Source: Sympetrum striolatum (taxonomy: Eukaryota; Arthropoda; Insecta; Odonata; Libellulidae). Taken from it: a stretch of DNA of 64,000 bases. Positions within the stretch are counted from its first letter, which is position 1. Each line of letters starts with the position of its first letter. Positions 12,205-23,667 of this stretch are shown in pieces. Under the pieces are notes generated by a model, which made no database searches, was not told where the DNA came from, and was given only the letters and a program-made list of their open reading frames with translations. Position numbers and translations under genes: made by a program. Location of the stretch: positions 37,008,216 through 37,072,215 of the forward strand of contig OX388352.1 of NCBI GenBank assembly GCA_947579665.1. The letters run 5' to 3'.

Positions 12205-15200
12205 TGACAGCCTGACAGAAACATATATTGTGGTATGTAAGATGTAGTTGTTCAAAACTAGTTTCTAAAAATAACACGTTCTTGATGTGATGAATGACAG
12301 GAATGAATTAGATGAATCACATTAATTTTATAGAGGAAACATCAATCTTTCTCCACAATTGATTATTTCTGGATGGAAAGGCATAACTATGATTCCTTAT
12401 ACTACTACAGAAAATCGGAGCGCGCGGAAAATTTTCCTTAGTTAAATAACGCCGTGAAAGAATACAGATTTCAGTTGGTGCAAAAGTGAACATTAAAGTT
12501 AAATACCAATTTTCCCTTAAAAGTACTGTTGGGGGAGGGCGTGGAAATAGCGATGACTAAAAAGTGTCACCGAGAAGTTCATCGAGTCCTCGTTCTCTCC
12601 CTGACGCAAGCCGGCTTTAGGACCCCACTTATTGTGCGTAAGAGCAAATTTCCCGAGACTAGTTTGCTGCCGGTCGTCTCACCAAGCCCTCCAGGTCAGC
12701 GCCTATACGGCGTAGGACCCTGCATATGACATTCCTGTCCCCGCGGTCTGCTTTATGTTAGTTGCCACGCTTACCAAATTTCTATTATTAACGTATTATA
12801 AATGAATTAATGGTGCACTACCATCCCAGGGATCACATATCTTCCTGGTCAGCGCCTCTGTGGCGCAGGAACCTCCCATGGCAAACCGGGCCCTTTCGGT
12901 CTACTCTTTTGCAGTCTCCTCTTGTCCCGGTATATAATCAAAGTTTACCGAGCGCCAACTGAAAATTGCATGCTCATATTGTCCTTTAAGAATCAATTCA
13001 TCGGTTAAAAAGAATCGGCGAACAGGACTTCGATTTTTTCCTCGCGTGAGAGTTTGAAAATTGTATTTACTAATTACAGAAGGAGCGCGATTAAACCATG
13101 TACGCACCAAAGTGTTTTGTTCTTCTAGCTTAGACAAGCCCTTTTCTTCAGCTTATTATACTACATTCAGGGCCAAATTTCTGAACTCGTAAAATAACTG
13201 CTTCCTTTATGTTTCGATGTATTGGTATTATTATGTAGTGAGTCGTATCTTTCTTTTACATGATTTATTTTGATATCATGAATCGTTAAAAATAACTTTT
13301 TTGTGTATCCTAATGTTCCTGGTGATGGCAGTAACTAGAGATTGAGTCACAATATAATCTAAATACCATCATAGTTAAGTTATTTTTAAATTTGATGCTG
13401 CTTAGCTTTGATGGTGCTTGGAGTATATAATGACTCAATCTACATCATTTTTATGTGACAATTCATCGACTTACAATAATTGACAGACTCAGTAGAAATA
13501 TATTCATTCAAAGATAATTTTCTTCATTGAGATTCGGTAAAGCGTAAACTGAAATATTTTCAAATTCAGGCCGTTACTTTTCAAAGTTTTTGCCTTTCCA
13601 ACCAGAAATTGATACTGCGTACGAATTCTTATTTCTCGAAATAAAAATAAGCTCACATATTCTCTCTTTCCGAATAAGAATATCTTATATGAAGCTTTAA
13701 TGATGAATACATTAAGGGAATTCAGGAAGATTCTTGAAATAAATAAATGTAAGTTGCTTAGTGCTTATAACTCGGTTGAATAGCTCTATGCGAGTAAATT
13801 GAAGTATATATAAACATAGAAGAAAAAGTTTTTCCACGTTATTTTAACTCCTTTTATCGCAAATATCTGTAATTTTCACCTATTTCTCGACAAACCATAT
13901 GCTTCTTCTAAACTCACACTTTTGTTACGATACTTCAGACAAATATCTACTAATTATAACCGCACTTAATAGTCCTTCAACCTGCTTCTAGAAGTGTTTT
14001 AGAAATGTCTATGCTAAATAAAATATCAATTGTCGTCTCGCTATTTTATATGTGCTATCAGTGAAAAGAGAGAACCTTAGTTGTGATCCCATTCGGCTTA
14101 TTTTGAAAAATCTTGCTTTGTCTACCTTCAAAGTAGAGAAATGTTTCATATAGTATTGAAACTTTTGGTCATATACTTCCACCGCATCACTTCTCATCGG
14201 ATAGATGGAGGATTTCTGCATTAAATATTGCACATCCCAAATATTAGAAGTATTATCTTTCCTCTCAGATTTCCTTTATATCTTGCAGGGACTACCAGAA
14301 TTTTACAGCGTATAATACAGATATTATGTAGAAGCTGTTTGATCTGTTTGACGAAATGTAAAAAGTACGGATTTGTATATTATGGTACACGGAAAGTGTA
14401 TGTATTCCTGCAATGGAACTTTTTACCTGTGAACTCTAGAAAGATTAGCGTATTGAGATATTCGTATAGTATTGAAATTCAAAGGTTAAAAGCAAGGCGT
14501 CACAAAAAGAATCTCTGACTCAGGTTGGAAATCTATAAAAGGAAAACCAATACCAACTTGCCTAAGATTTATTGAACAATATTGGGAAAGTACATTTTCA
14601 GAAGACATTATCGGTATCATGCTACCGCCTTGCAAGCATGGCAGGTCCAGAATTGAGAGTAAATTAAGAGAAATGGATGTAAAAATGAAGTTACTTTAAA
14701 AACAGTTACCTTCCACAATCGATATTATGACAATATATATATGAAAAGTAGTAACTGCATAAAAAGGCCCAGCAGAAAGATGAAAGGAGCTATTTAAGGG
14801 CAATGGGAAGGAATGAGTGGGTGGGAAGGGTTGTTAAATCGGAACGTGACCGCAAATGCAGATATATAAACGATGATTTATGAAAGAGGAGTATTAAACA
14901 AATATTCCTTCTCTATCCAATATATTTTATCCATAAACTTGAATAAATGAACGAATATTTGCATATAAACTCTATATTAAGCTTTCATCCTTGAGTCTAT
15001 TTTTCCTTTCTTATTGTCCTACCGCACTACAAGACTAGTTCGGTCTTACTTGTTTCGATTCTCATGTCTTTACTCCTCTTTTCTCAATTTATATCACTAT
15101 ACTGCCAGTATTTGTGATCACTTCCCTTTTCCTATCCCCTTCCCATGAAATATCGCCTTTAATGTTTTTAATGCACGTTAAAATACATAATAAGGTAAAA

Positions 15201-15433
15201 ATAGGTCGTTTGTATTTATAATCTGGGGGAATTTTAAAATAAAATATAATTTTCAATTTTATATTCGATAAGTCATTATGTGCGATGTAAATTTTCAAAA
15301 TATAATAGGTGAGTAATTTTTTTAGAACAGCTGCTTAGGTTTCTCGTGGACCAAAAATCGAGGGCAACCATTTACGTGATCTTACTTGAGTATAAAACCG
15401 TCTATATAATATGGAGGCACGCAATTGGGAAAA
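12205..15433 (+). repeat. Array unit 3, the most complete copy
   Basis: It starts at the ACAGCCTGACAGAAAC block and runs to the next copy of that block, 3,229 bp in all. Marker CAGATTTCAGTTGGTGC is at 12465 and the core at 12533-12925. It contains all blocks in order, with only a small hairpin insertion around 13297-13455. It is the best reference for the unit. Confidence 0.8.
13297..13455. repeat. Small hairpin insertion in array unit 3
   Basis: Extra sequence relative to sibling units, holding two 31-bp inverted arms at 13340-13370 and 13410-13440 (outer end GATTGAGTCA) with a few mismatches. The ends and target duplication are not clear, and it lacks the head motif of the other foldbacks. 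Confidence 0.5.
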
Positions 15434-15722
15434 ACAGCCTGACAGAAACATATATTGTGGAATATACGATGTGTATGTCCAAAGCTAGTTTCCAAAAGAT
15501 AATACCTACTTAAGATCTATCACAATAACTCAATAAAGAAAACATCGATGTTTCTCCACATTTGGTTATTTCTGGATGGAAATATTGATATATATCGATA
15601 AATATTGATTCATTATTCTACTACATAACATTGGAGCGCGTGGAAAATTTTCCTTTGTTAAATAACGCAGTGTACGAATACGTAGATTTCAGTTGGTGCA
15701 AAAGTGAACATTAAAATTGAAT

Positions 15723-16525
15723 GAAATCTAGATAATCTGGCGTTATTTTGCGGAAAGCCATTTCAGATAATGAAGAAAAACAGTGAAATTTTCAACACTC
15801 TTATTTAGCTGACGACCGGTTTCGCTACCGGAGAAGCATCATCTGGTACAGACATTTTTTAAAGTTTCTTAAATGTGCAGAGGGGTTGGAGTGGAAAGGG
15901 AAGGAGAGGTTATGGGAATATCCTTTGGGAAGAATCCTACGCCATTACTAACCTTTTCCCAAATAATATAAGACCCGCATTACAGAACCCCTTCACGATA
16001 AGAAACCTTCTTCCAAGCCCCTAAGACCACAGGGATGCTGCGACCACCAGCGGCGTCTACCTTCTCTCCTGTGACGACTGCGATGCCTGATACATTGGTC
16101 CAAGCGATCTGGCCACTAGGGCCGCGGAACATCGAACTTGCCTCCGCCGGAAACAACCCCCCCCTGCCTTTGCTTTTGCCCTTCACCTCCTGGAATCGGG
16201 ACATAGGAGCAGCTTTGTCCCCGCACGTCTTCACCAGGAGAAGAAAGGACGACGGTTGGATGTACTAGAGACGATAGAAATTGTAAATTCTCCCGCGGAA
16301 AAGGGTTTTCTTACAAACGAGCACACCTTCCCTTATACCTCACCTCTCATCTCCCTTCCCAAAAGGATATTCCCATAACCTCTCCTTCCCTTTCCCCTCC
16401 AACCCCACAGCACATTTAAGAAACTTTAAAAAAATGTCTGTACCTGATGATGCTACTCCGGTAGCGAAACTGGTCGTCAGCTAAATAAAAGTGTGGAAAA
16501 TTACACTGTTTTTATTCATTATCTA
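15723..16525 (+). mobile_element. 803-bp foldback element S3 with a 13-bp target duplication
   Basis: Flanked by ATTAAAATTGAAT at 15710-15722 and 16526-16538; sibling units have the uninterrupted site. Long inverted arms (about 15764-15940 and 16332-16522) contain GCATCATCTGGTACAGAC and CGACCGGTTTCGC. A head of about 41 bp outside the left arm reads TGCGGAAAGCCATTTCAG, matching the other foldbacks. The GC-rich middle (about 15960-16320) is not repeated between the arms and holds a 77-codon plus-strand frame (16035-16268) with no recognised domain. It may be captured sequence. Confidence 0.75.
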
Positions 16526-17479
16526 ATTAAAATTGAATACCTATTTTTCCTTAAAGTACTGTTGAGGGAGGGCGTGGAAATAGCGATGACTAAAAAGTGT
16601 CACCGAGAAGTTCATCGGGTCCTCGTCCTCTCCCTGACGCAAGCCGGCTCTAGGACCCTACTTATTGTGTGTGAGAGCAAATTTCCCGAGACTCTAGTTT
16701 GCTGCCGGTCGTCTCACCAAGCCCTCCAGGTCAGCGCCTATACGGCGTAGGACCCTGCATATGACATTCCTGTCCCCGCGGTCAGCTAATTGTCAATTGC
16801 TATGCTTACCAAATGTGAAAAATTTGCGAATGATAAATCAATTCATGGTGCACTACCACCCCGTAGATCATTCGCCCTCTTGTTGAGCGCCACTGGGGCG
16901 CAGGAACTTCCCATGGCACACCGGTCTACTCCTTTGCTGCCCCTCGAGTCCCAGTAGATTATCTTAGTTCACTGAGCGCCAATTGAGAACTGCATGCTAA
17001 TATTTTCAGTGTTATTTAAAATCAATTCATCGGTTGAAGAGAATCGGCAACCAGGACCTTATTTTTGTCCTCGCCTGAGAGTTCGAAAATCGTATTGAGA
17101 TATTACAGAAGCAGCGCGATTTATCCAGGGACGCTCCGTTGTGTTTGGCTCCTCTAGCCAAAACACGCTTATCCTTCGACTTATTATACTACATAGATGG
17201 ATAACTTATCAAGTCATAAACGAATTTTTTTCTTTAAGGTTCGATGTATCGATATCATTACGTTGTTCGTTGATTCTTTCTTTTTCATAAATTATATTGC
17301 TATTACGATTCGTAAGAAATAACATATTTCTTTGATAAATAATCGAATCTCATTACTTCTTATACTCTGTAGAATAACCTTAATTCAAAGAAAATTACCT
17401 TCATTGAGATTCGATAGAGCGTAAACTGAAATGTTTTCAAATTCTTGCCGTTACCTTTATAAGTATTTGGCCTCCCATC

Positions 17480-18562
17480 CAGAAAACCCAGTCAGAGCCA
17501 GCAGGATTCCGGAAAGGTAGGTCTTGTGAGACCCAGTTAGCGCTTTTTATGAATGATGTATCTAAAGCAGCAGACGGCGGTGTTAGATCAGACGCAGTTT
17601 TCCTAGATTTCAGGAAAGCTTTCGACACAGTTTCTCACGAAAAGCTTACCCAAAAGCTGAGTGTCTATGCGATCAACGAATAAGTTATCAGATGGACCAA
17701 ATCTTTTCTAGAAAACAGATCTCAGCGAGTTGCGTTAGACGGAATTTTATCGGACGAAATAAGCATCTCGTCAGGAGTTCCACAAGGAAGTGTTCTTGGT
17801 CCGATTTTATTTCTAATTTACATTATCGATCTTGTAGATAACGTAAAGAGTAATGTTAGATTATTTGCCGACGATACCCTGATATACAAAGAGATTTTGT
17901 CCGAAAATGATTGTAATGTACTTCAAAACGACCTGGATGTAATATCAGGATGGTGTAAAGACTGGCAGCTGGATTTAAATATAAATAAATGCGTTGCCAT
18001 GAGTTTTACGCGCACCGCAAACATAATTCCCGCGCAGTACCAAATCTCAGGTCATCCATTAGAGTTAGTGCACGACAACAAATACCTAGGAGTCACGTCT
18101 AGCAGTAACTTATCTTTTAAAGAACATATTCGGGATGCGATAGGAAAAGCGAATAGAATGCAAAGATTAACTGATAGAACGTTGAGAGGATGCTCATCGA
18201 GAGTCAAAGAAATAGCTTACTTTTCTCTTATTCGTCCGAATCTAAAACATTGCTGTGCGGTTTGGGGCCCACACGAAGTAGGTTTACTCTCAGATTTAGA
18301 GATGGTCCAGCGTAGAGCAGCCCGATTCGTTTGCGGGGATTTCAGGCTTGATAGCAGCGTTACGGCAATGATAGAGTCCCTCGGTTGGAATTCACTACAG
18401 ATGAGAAGATCTGAATATCGTCGTAAACTTTTCGAAAAGTTCATTCGTTCAGAATTTATAGACGAAGTAAGTGAAATGTTAGTGCCAGTAAGGAGCGAAC
18501 GCGATCTCCGAGAGGCATCGACGAAGCGTTATAGGGAAGTAATCGCAAGGACGGATAATTAA
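17480..18562 (+). pseudogene. Reverse transcriptase (C-terminal part) of the CR1-like element, one internal stop
   Basis: The frame reads through AGFRKGRSC and then the catalytic motifs in order: DAVFLDF at about 17591, SGVPQGSVLGP at about 17771 and FADDTLIY at about 17864 (the paired aspartates that bind metal). A thumb and C-terminal region follow, ending with ARFVCGDF and a TAA at 18560-18562. A single TAA at 17681-17683 interrupts it between the first and second motifs. In life the protein would copy the element's RNA into DNA at the target site. With the 5' part missing and a stop present it cannot be functional. The rest of the frame is intact, so the insertion is younger than the surrounding array. 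The first codons at 17480-17485 derive from the insertion site. Confidence 0.85.
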
Positions 18563-18686
18563 TTTTGGTCGTTTTTTCCCCAGGCTATTAGAGATGCTAA
18601 TAGGGATTGAATGAATAATGGTGGTGTATTACACCCCCTGCCATACGCCTTTTGCGGCTCGCGGGGTATATATCTAAATCTAAATC
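17486..18686 (+). mobile_element. 5'-truncated CR1-like non-LTR retrotransposon
   Basis: Inserted into array unit 4 between two copies of GAAA (17482-17485 and 18687-18690), the likely target duplication. Removing it restores the sequence seen in sibling units (CCAGAAATTGATACTGCG). The 3' end is short tandem CTAAAT repeats rather than poly(A), which together with the reverse transcriptase sequence suggests the CR1/L2 group. The 5' part (first reading frame, endonuclease and start of the reverse transcriptase) is absent, as expected from incomplete reverse transcription. Confidence 0.85.
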
Positions 18687-20441
18687 GAAATTGATACTGC
18701 GTACGATAACTTACTTTTTGAGATGGAAATGAGCTCACAGTTCCTTAATTAGTGAATAAAATTCTCTTTATTGAAGCTTTCATGATAATAAATTAAGGAA
18801 ATTCAGGAAGATTCTTGTAAATAATCAATGATATCTGCGTAGTGCTCAGAACTCGGTTAAATTGCTCTATGCGAATAGATTGAGATCTCTAAAATACATG
18901 GAGGAATAAGTGTTTCCGCATTTTTTATATTTTTAAGGCCAATATCTGTAATTTTTACTGAAATCTCGAAAATAATTAATGCCTTGTCCCAACGTTACAC
19001 TTTTCTTACGATAGTACGTACAAATGTCCACTCATTCCAACCGCATTTATTAGTCCTTGAAGGTGCTTCTAGAAGGGTTTCAATAGTTTCTATGATAACT
19101 AAAATATCATTTATCGTCTAGCTATTTTATATGTGCTAACTTTGAAAATAAGGAACCTTTTTTACGTTTACTTCATGTTATTGCTGAATAACTGGGGTTA
19201 TTGCTCTTCCTCAAAGTAAGGAGTCGCACGTTACTGAAATAATCCGCCATTTACTCCCACCATCACACGCAATTTCGAATACAAGTATGTTTTCTGCATT
19301 AATACATTGCACAATCCAAATAATAGAAATCTTGAATTACATCTTTGATTTCGTTTATAGTTGGCAGAGAATTCCAAAATTGCATGGCAGATACTGTGAA
19401 TGATGTAGAAAATCTGTGTGATCTATGAGACGGAATGTAAAAAGTATGGATTTCTATTATATGTTACACGGAACGAATTCCTGCAGTTGAATTTTTTAAT
19501 ACGAGAATACGAGAATTTTGCGGCGGATAATACGAATATTATGTGGAAGCTTTTTAATCTGTTTGACGGAATTAAAATTCGGATTATAATAATATGCTAC
19601 GCGGAAAGTGTATGTATTCCTGCAGTAGAACTCTTTACCCGTGAACTCAAGAAAAATTTGCGTAAAGAAACATACATTTAGTATAAAAATTCCAAGGTTA
19701 AAAAGCCAGGAGTCACAAAAGTAATATCAGACTCAGGTTGAAAATCTATAAACAGGAAAATCAATAGGAGTTTTGCTAAGTTTTCTTGAATAATATTGGC
19801 ATAAGAGTTTTTCAGAAGACATCATCGGTATCATGCTACCCCCTTGCAAACATAGCAGGTCCAGAATTGAGAGTAAATTAAGAGAAATGGATGAAAGAAT
19901 GGAGGTACTTTAAAAACTCCTTTCTTCCACTATCGGTATTATGATAATAGTTATGAAAAGTAGTAACTGCATAATAGGGCCCAACAGAAAGATGAAGGGA
20001 GCTATTTAAGGGCAATGGGAAAGAATGAGTGGGTGGGAAGGGTGGTTTAATCGGGACGTGACCGCAAATGCTGACATATAAGCCATGATTTATGAAAGAA
20101 GAGTATTAAACAAATATTCCTTCTACTCAACCCAATATATTTCATCCATAAACAAATGAACGAATATTTACATATAAACTCAATATTTAGCTTTCATCCT
20201 TGTAACTATTTTTCTTTGTACTACAGCACTACAAGACTAGTTCGGTCTTACTTGTTCCGATTCTCATGTCCTCCCTTCTCAATTGATATCACCATACTGC
20301 CCGTATTTGTGGTCACCTTCCTTTTTCTTTCCCATTCCCATTACATATCTCCTTTAATGTTTTTAAATAAAATAACTAACTAATAAATGAAATAACGTAT
20401 TTCTTTGATAATTCATCGTCCCACATAAAGTGATAGACTCA

Positions 20442-20576
20442 AGAACGAAAGTGAAAATAACTTTTACTATACCACAGAATAACAATAATAATGCTATACC
20501 ACAGAATGTGGTATATTTTCACTTTCGTTCCTGATGGATCCATTCCACCAAGTCACGGCCTAAGCAGTTGATTCTA
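20442..20576 (-). mobile_element. 135-bp foldback element S2 with an 11-bp target duplication
   Basis: Flanked by TGATAGACTCA at 20431-20441 and 20577-20587. The inverted arms start AGAACGAAAGTGAAAATA and end with the complement at about 20533. The unpaired tail of about 43 bp at the right, read on the minus strand, carries GGTGGAATGGATCCATCAGG, the same head seen in S1 and S3. Confidence 0.75.
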
Positions 20577-20754
20577 TGATAGACTCAGTAGAAATATCTA
20601 CATTCAATGAAAAGTCATTATATTGAGCTTAGCAGTGCATAAACTGAAATATTTTTAAATTCTGGCAGTTACTCTTTCAAGTTTTTGCCTTCCCAACCAG
20701 AAATTAAAACTTCGTACTAATACTTAATTATCGCAATAGGAATAGTCTCGCAGT

Positions 20755-23667
20755 TACAAGAATCTATCACATTAAGTTTATAGAGAAAACATCGATCTTT
20801 CTTCAAATTTGGTTATTCTGGATGGAAAGGCACAACCTTGATTCCTTAAACTACTACATAACGTTGGAGCGCGAGGAAAATATACATTAGATAAATAACG
20901 CAGTTTACGAATACAAATACATCAGTTGGTGCGAAAGTGAACATTATAGCTGATTAAATATGTTTCCATAAAGTAATGTTGTGGGAGGGCGTGCAAATTG
21001 CGATGACTAAAAAGTGTCACCGAGAAGTTCATCGGGTCCTCGCCCTCTCCCTGACGCAAGCCGGCTTTTGGACCCCACTTATTGTGTGTAAGAGCAAATT
21101 TCCCGAGACTAGTTTGCTGCCGGTCGTCTCACCAAGCCCTCCAGGTCAGCGCCGGTTCGGCGTAGGACCCTGCATATGACTTTCCTGTCCCCACGGTCTG
21201 CTTATTATCACTTGCTATGCTAACCAAATTTCATGTATTTAACGAATTATAATTAAATTCATGGTGCACTACCATCCCGAAGATCAAGCGTCCTCCTGGT
21301 CAGCGCCACTTGGGCGCAGGAATTTCCTATGGCATACCGGGCCCATCCGGTCTAATCCTCTGCAGTTCCCTCTTGTCCCAGTAGATTATCAAAGCTCACT
21401 GATTGCCAACTGAGTATTGCATGCACATATTTTCAGTGTTATTTAAGAACAAATTTATCGGTTTACGAGAATCGAGGAACATGACTTTATTTATGTCTTC
21501 GCCTAAGACTTCGAGAAACGTATTAACTAATTACAGAAGGAGCGAGATTAAGCAAAGGACACTCCATAGTGTTTGTCTCCTGTAGAGTAGACACGCTTAT
21601 TCTGCATCTTTTTATTCTTTATGAAGGAGAATCTTTGTTTTGTCATATAAGAACTATTTCATTTAAGCTTCGATGTATCGATATCATTATATTTTTACTC
21701 GAATCTTTCTTTTTCTTCAATTATTTTGCAATCACGAATCCTAAGAAATAACGTATTTGTTTGACAATTCATCGACTCACATTACTTGGTAGACTCAGTA
21801 GAAATTTCTTTATTTAAATAAAATTTCCTTCATTGAGATTCGATAGAGCGTTAACTGAAATATTTTTAAATTCTAACCGTTACTCTTACAAGTTTTTGCC
21901 TTCACAACCAGAAAATGATGCTTTGCACGAATCCTTGTTTCTCGCGATAGCAATAAGCTCACGGTTCCTCTCTTGTTGAATAACATTCTTTTATAGGAAG
22001 CTTTCATGATAAAAGTAGTAAGGGAATTCAGGAAGATTCTTGGATTAAATAAATGCTATCTCCCTAGCGCTCATAACTCAGTTTAATATCTGTATGCGAA
22101 TAGACTGAAGTCTCTAAAATACATGGAGGAATATGTTTTTTAGCGTTTTTTAATCTCTTTTTTTGATGCAAATATCTGAATTTGTGAGCGATTTTTCGAT
22201 AAAACATAAGCATTGTTGCAACCTCACACCTTTACTTACGATACTACTTACAAATATTTACTAATTCTAACCGCATCAATTATACCTTAAAGTTGCTTGT
22301 AGAAGGGTTTCAAAAGTGTCAATGATAAATAAAATATCAATGATCGTCTCGCTATTTAATATGTGCTATCAGTGAAATGGGGGAATCTTGGTTGCAATTA
22401 CATAAGGTTTAGGCTGAAAAATTGGGACATTGTCTCCCTTCAAAGTAGGGTAACTTATCACGTAGTATTGAAATTATACGTCACTTACCTTTACCATCTC
22501 ACGTCTAAACGGATTGATAGAAGTTTTCTGCATTAAACACAGCACAACCCAAATATTAGAAGTATTATATTGCCTCTCAGATTTCATTTATAGTTTGCAG
22601 GGGATTCCAGAATTATATGGCAGATACTATGAACGATTTATAAAAGCTGTTAGATTTATGTGACGGAATGTATAATGTATGGATTGAAATTTATGTTACA
22701 CGTGAAGGAATCCCTGCAGTTGAATTTTTCACCCGTGAACTCAAGAAAGATTAGCGTAAGGATGTACATGTTTAGTATTAAAATGCCAAGATAATAAAGC
22801 AGGCCTCACAAAATTGCTCTCAGACACAAGTTTGAAATTTATACAAGGAAACTCAATGCCAGCTTGGTTAAGTTTTCTTCAGAAATATGGGGAAAGTACA
22901 TTTTCAAAAGACATCATCGGTATCATGCCAACCCCTGCAACCACGGCCGGTCCAAAATTGAGAGTAAATTAAGAGAAATGATATTAATGAAGGAGTTACT
23001 TTGAAATCTCATTCCTTCCACAAAATGCATTATGCTAACCAAACGGAAACCTGAAAACATTATTTAAGGGCAAAGGGAAAGAATGAGTGGGTGGGAAGGG
23101 TGGCTAAATCTGGAGGTGACCGCAAATGCAGACATATAATTGGTGTTTTATTAACGGGAGGATTAAAGATATATTCCCTTTCTCCCACAAAAAATATTTT
23201 CTCCACAAACAAATGAATGAATATCAAAATATTTACCCAGTATTCAGATTCCATCCTTGTGACTATTTTCCTTCATTAATTTTCCTCCAGCTCTACAAGG
23301 CTAAGATGGTCTAACCTGTTCAGATCCTCATGTCTCTCCTCCTCCACTCACAATTTATATCAATGTTTTGTCCGTATTTGTGATTACTTCCCGTTTCCTT
23401 TCCTTTTTCCCTTAAATTTCGCCATAAAGGCTTGTAATGGACGTTAAAAAAGAGAACAAGGCAGAAATTGGTGGTTTATATTTATAGTCTAGAGGAATTT
23501 TAAAATTAAAAATATTTTTTCATTTTTCTTTTCGATAAGTCATATTTTGCGATGATATTTCTCCAAAGATAACATGTGAGTAATTTATTTCGAATAGCTC
23601 CCTCTTCCGTGATCTAACTTGAGTAGAAAAACGGTATATGTATTATAGATGTGCGCGATTGGGAAAA
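20755..23667 (+). repeat. Array unit 5
   Basis: Core at 20984-21380 with the same block order as unit 3. It ends with the AT-rich tail at about 23400-23667. It lacks the ACAGCCTGACAG block at its start because the preceding unit's tail was replaced. Confidence 0.75.

Larger units (their letters stand above)
15434..20754 (+). repeat. Array unit 4, enlarged by nested insertions
   Basis: The unit is split by the 803-bp foldback (15723-16525) and by the CR1-like retrotransposon (17486-18686). Removing both, with their target duplications, leaves about 3.3 kb. Its 3' tail is replaced by an extra fragment of mid-unit sequence (about 20380-20754) that itself carries the 135-bp foldback at 20442-20576. 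Confidence 0.75.

Noticed and set aside
12529..12729. Repeated short frames in the array core (also 16493-16750, 20976-21179, 24069-24380)
   Set aside because: Sibling copies differ by indels that shift the frame and by stops, so the resemblance comes from repeat DNA, not conserved protein.
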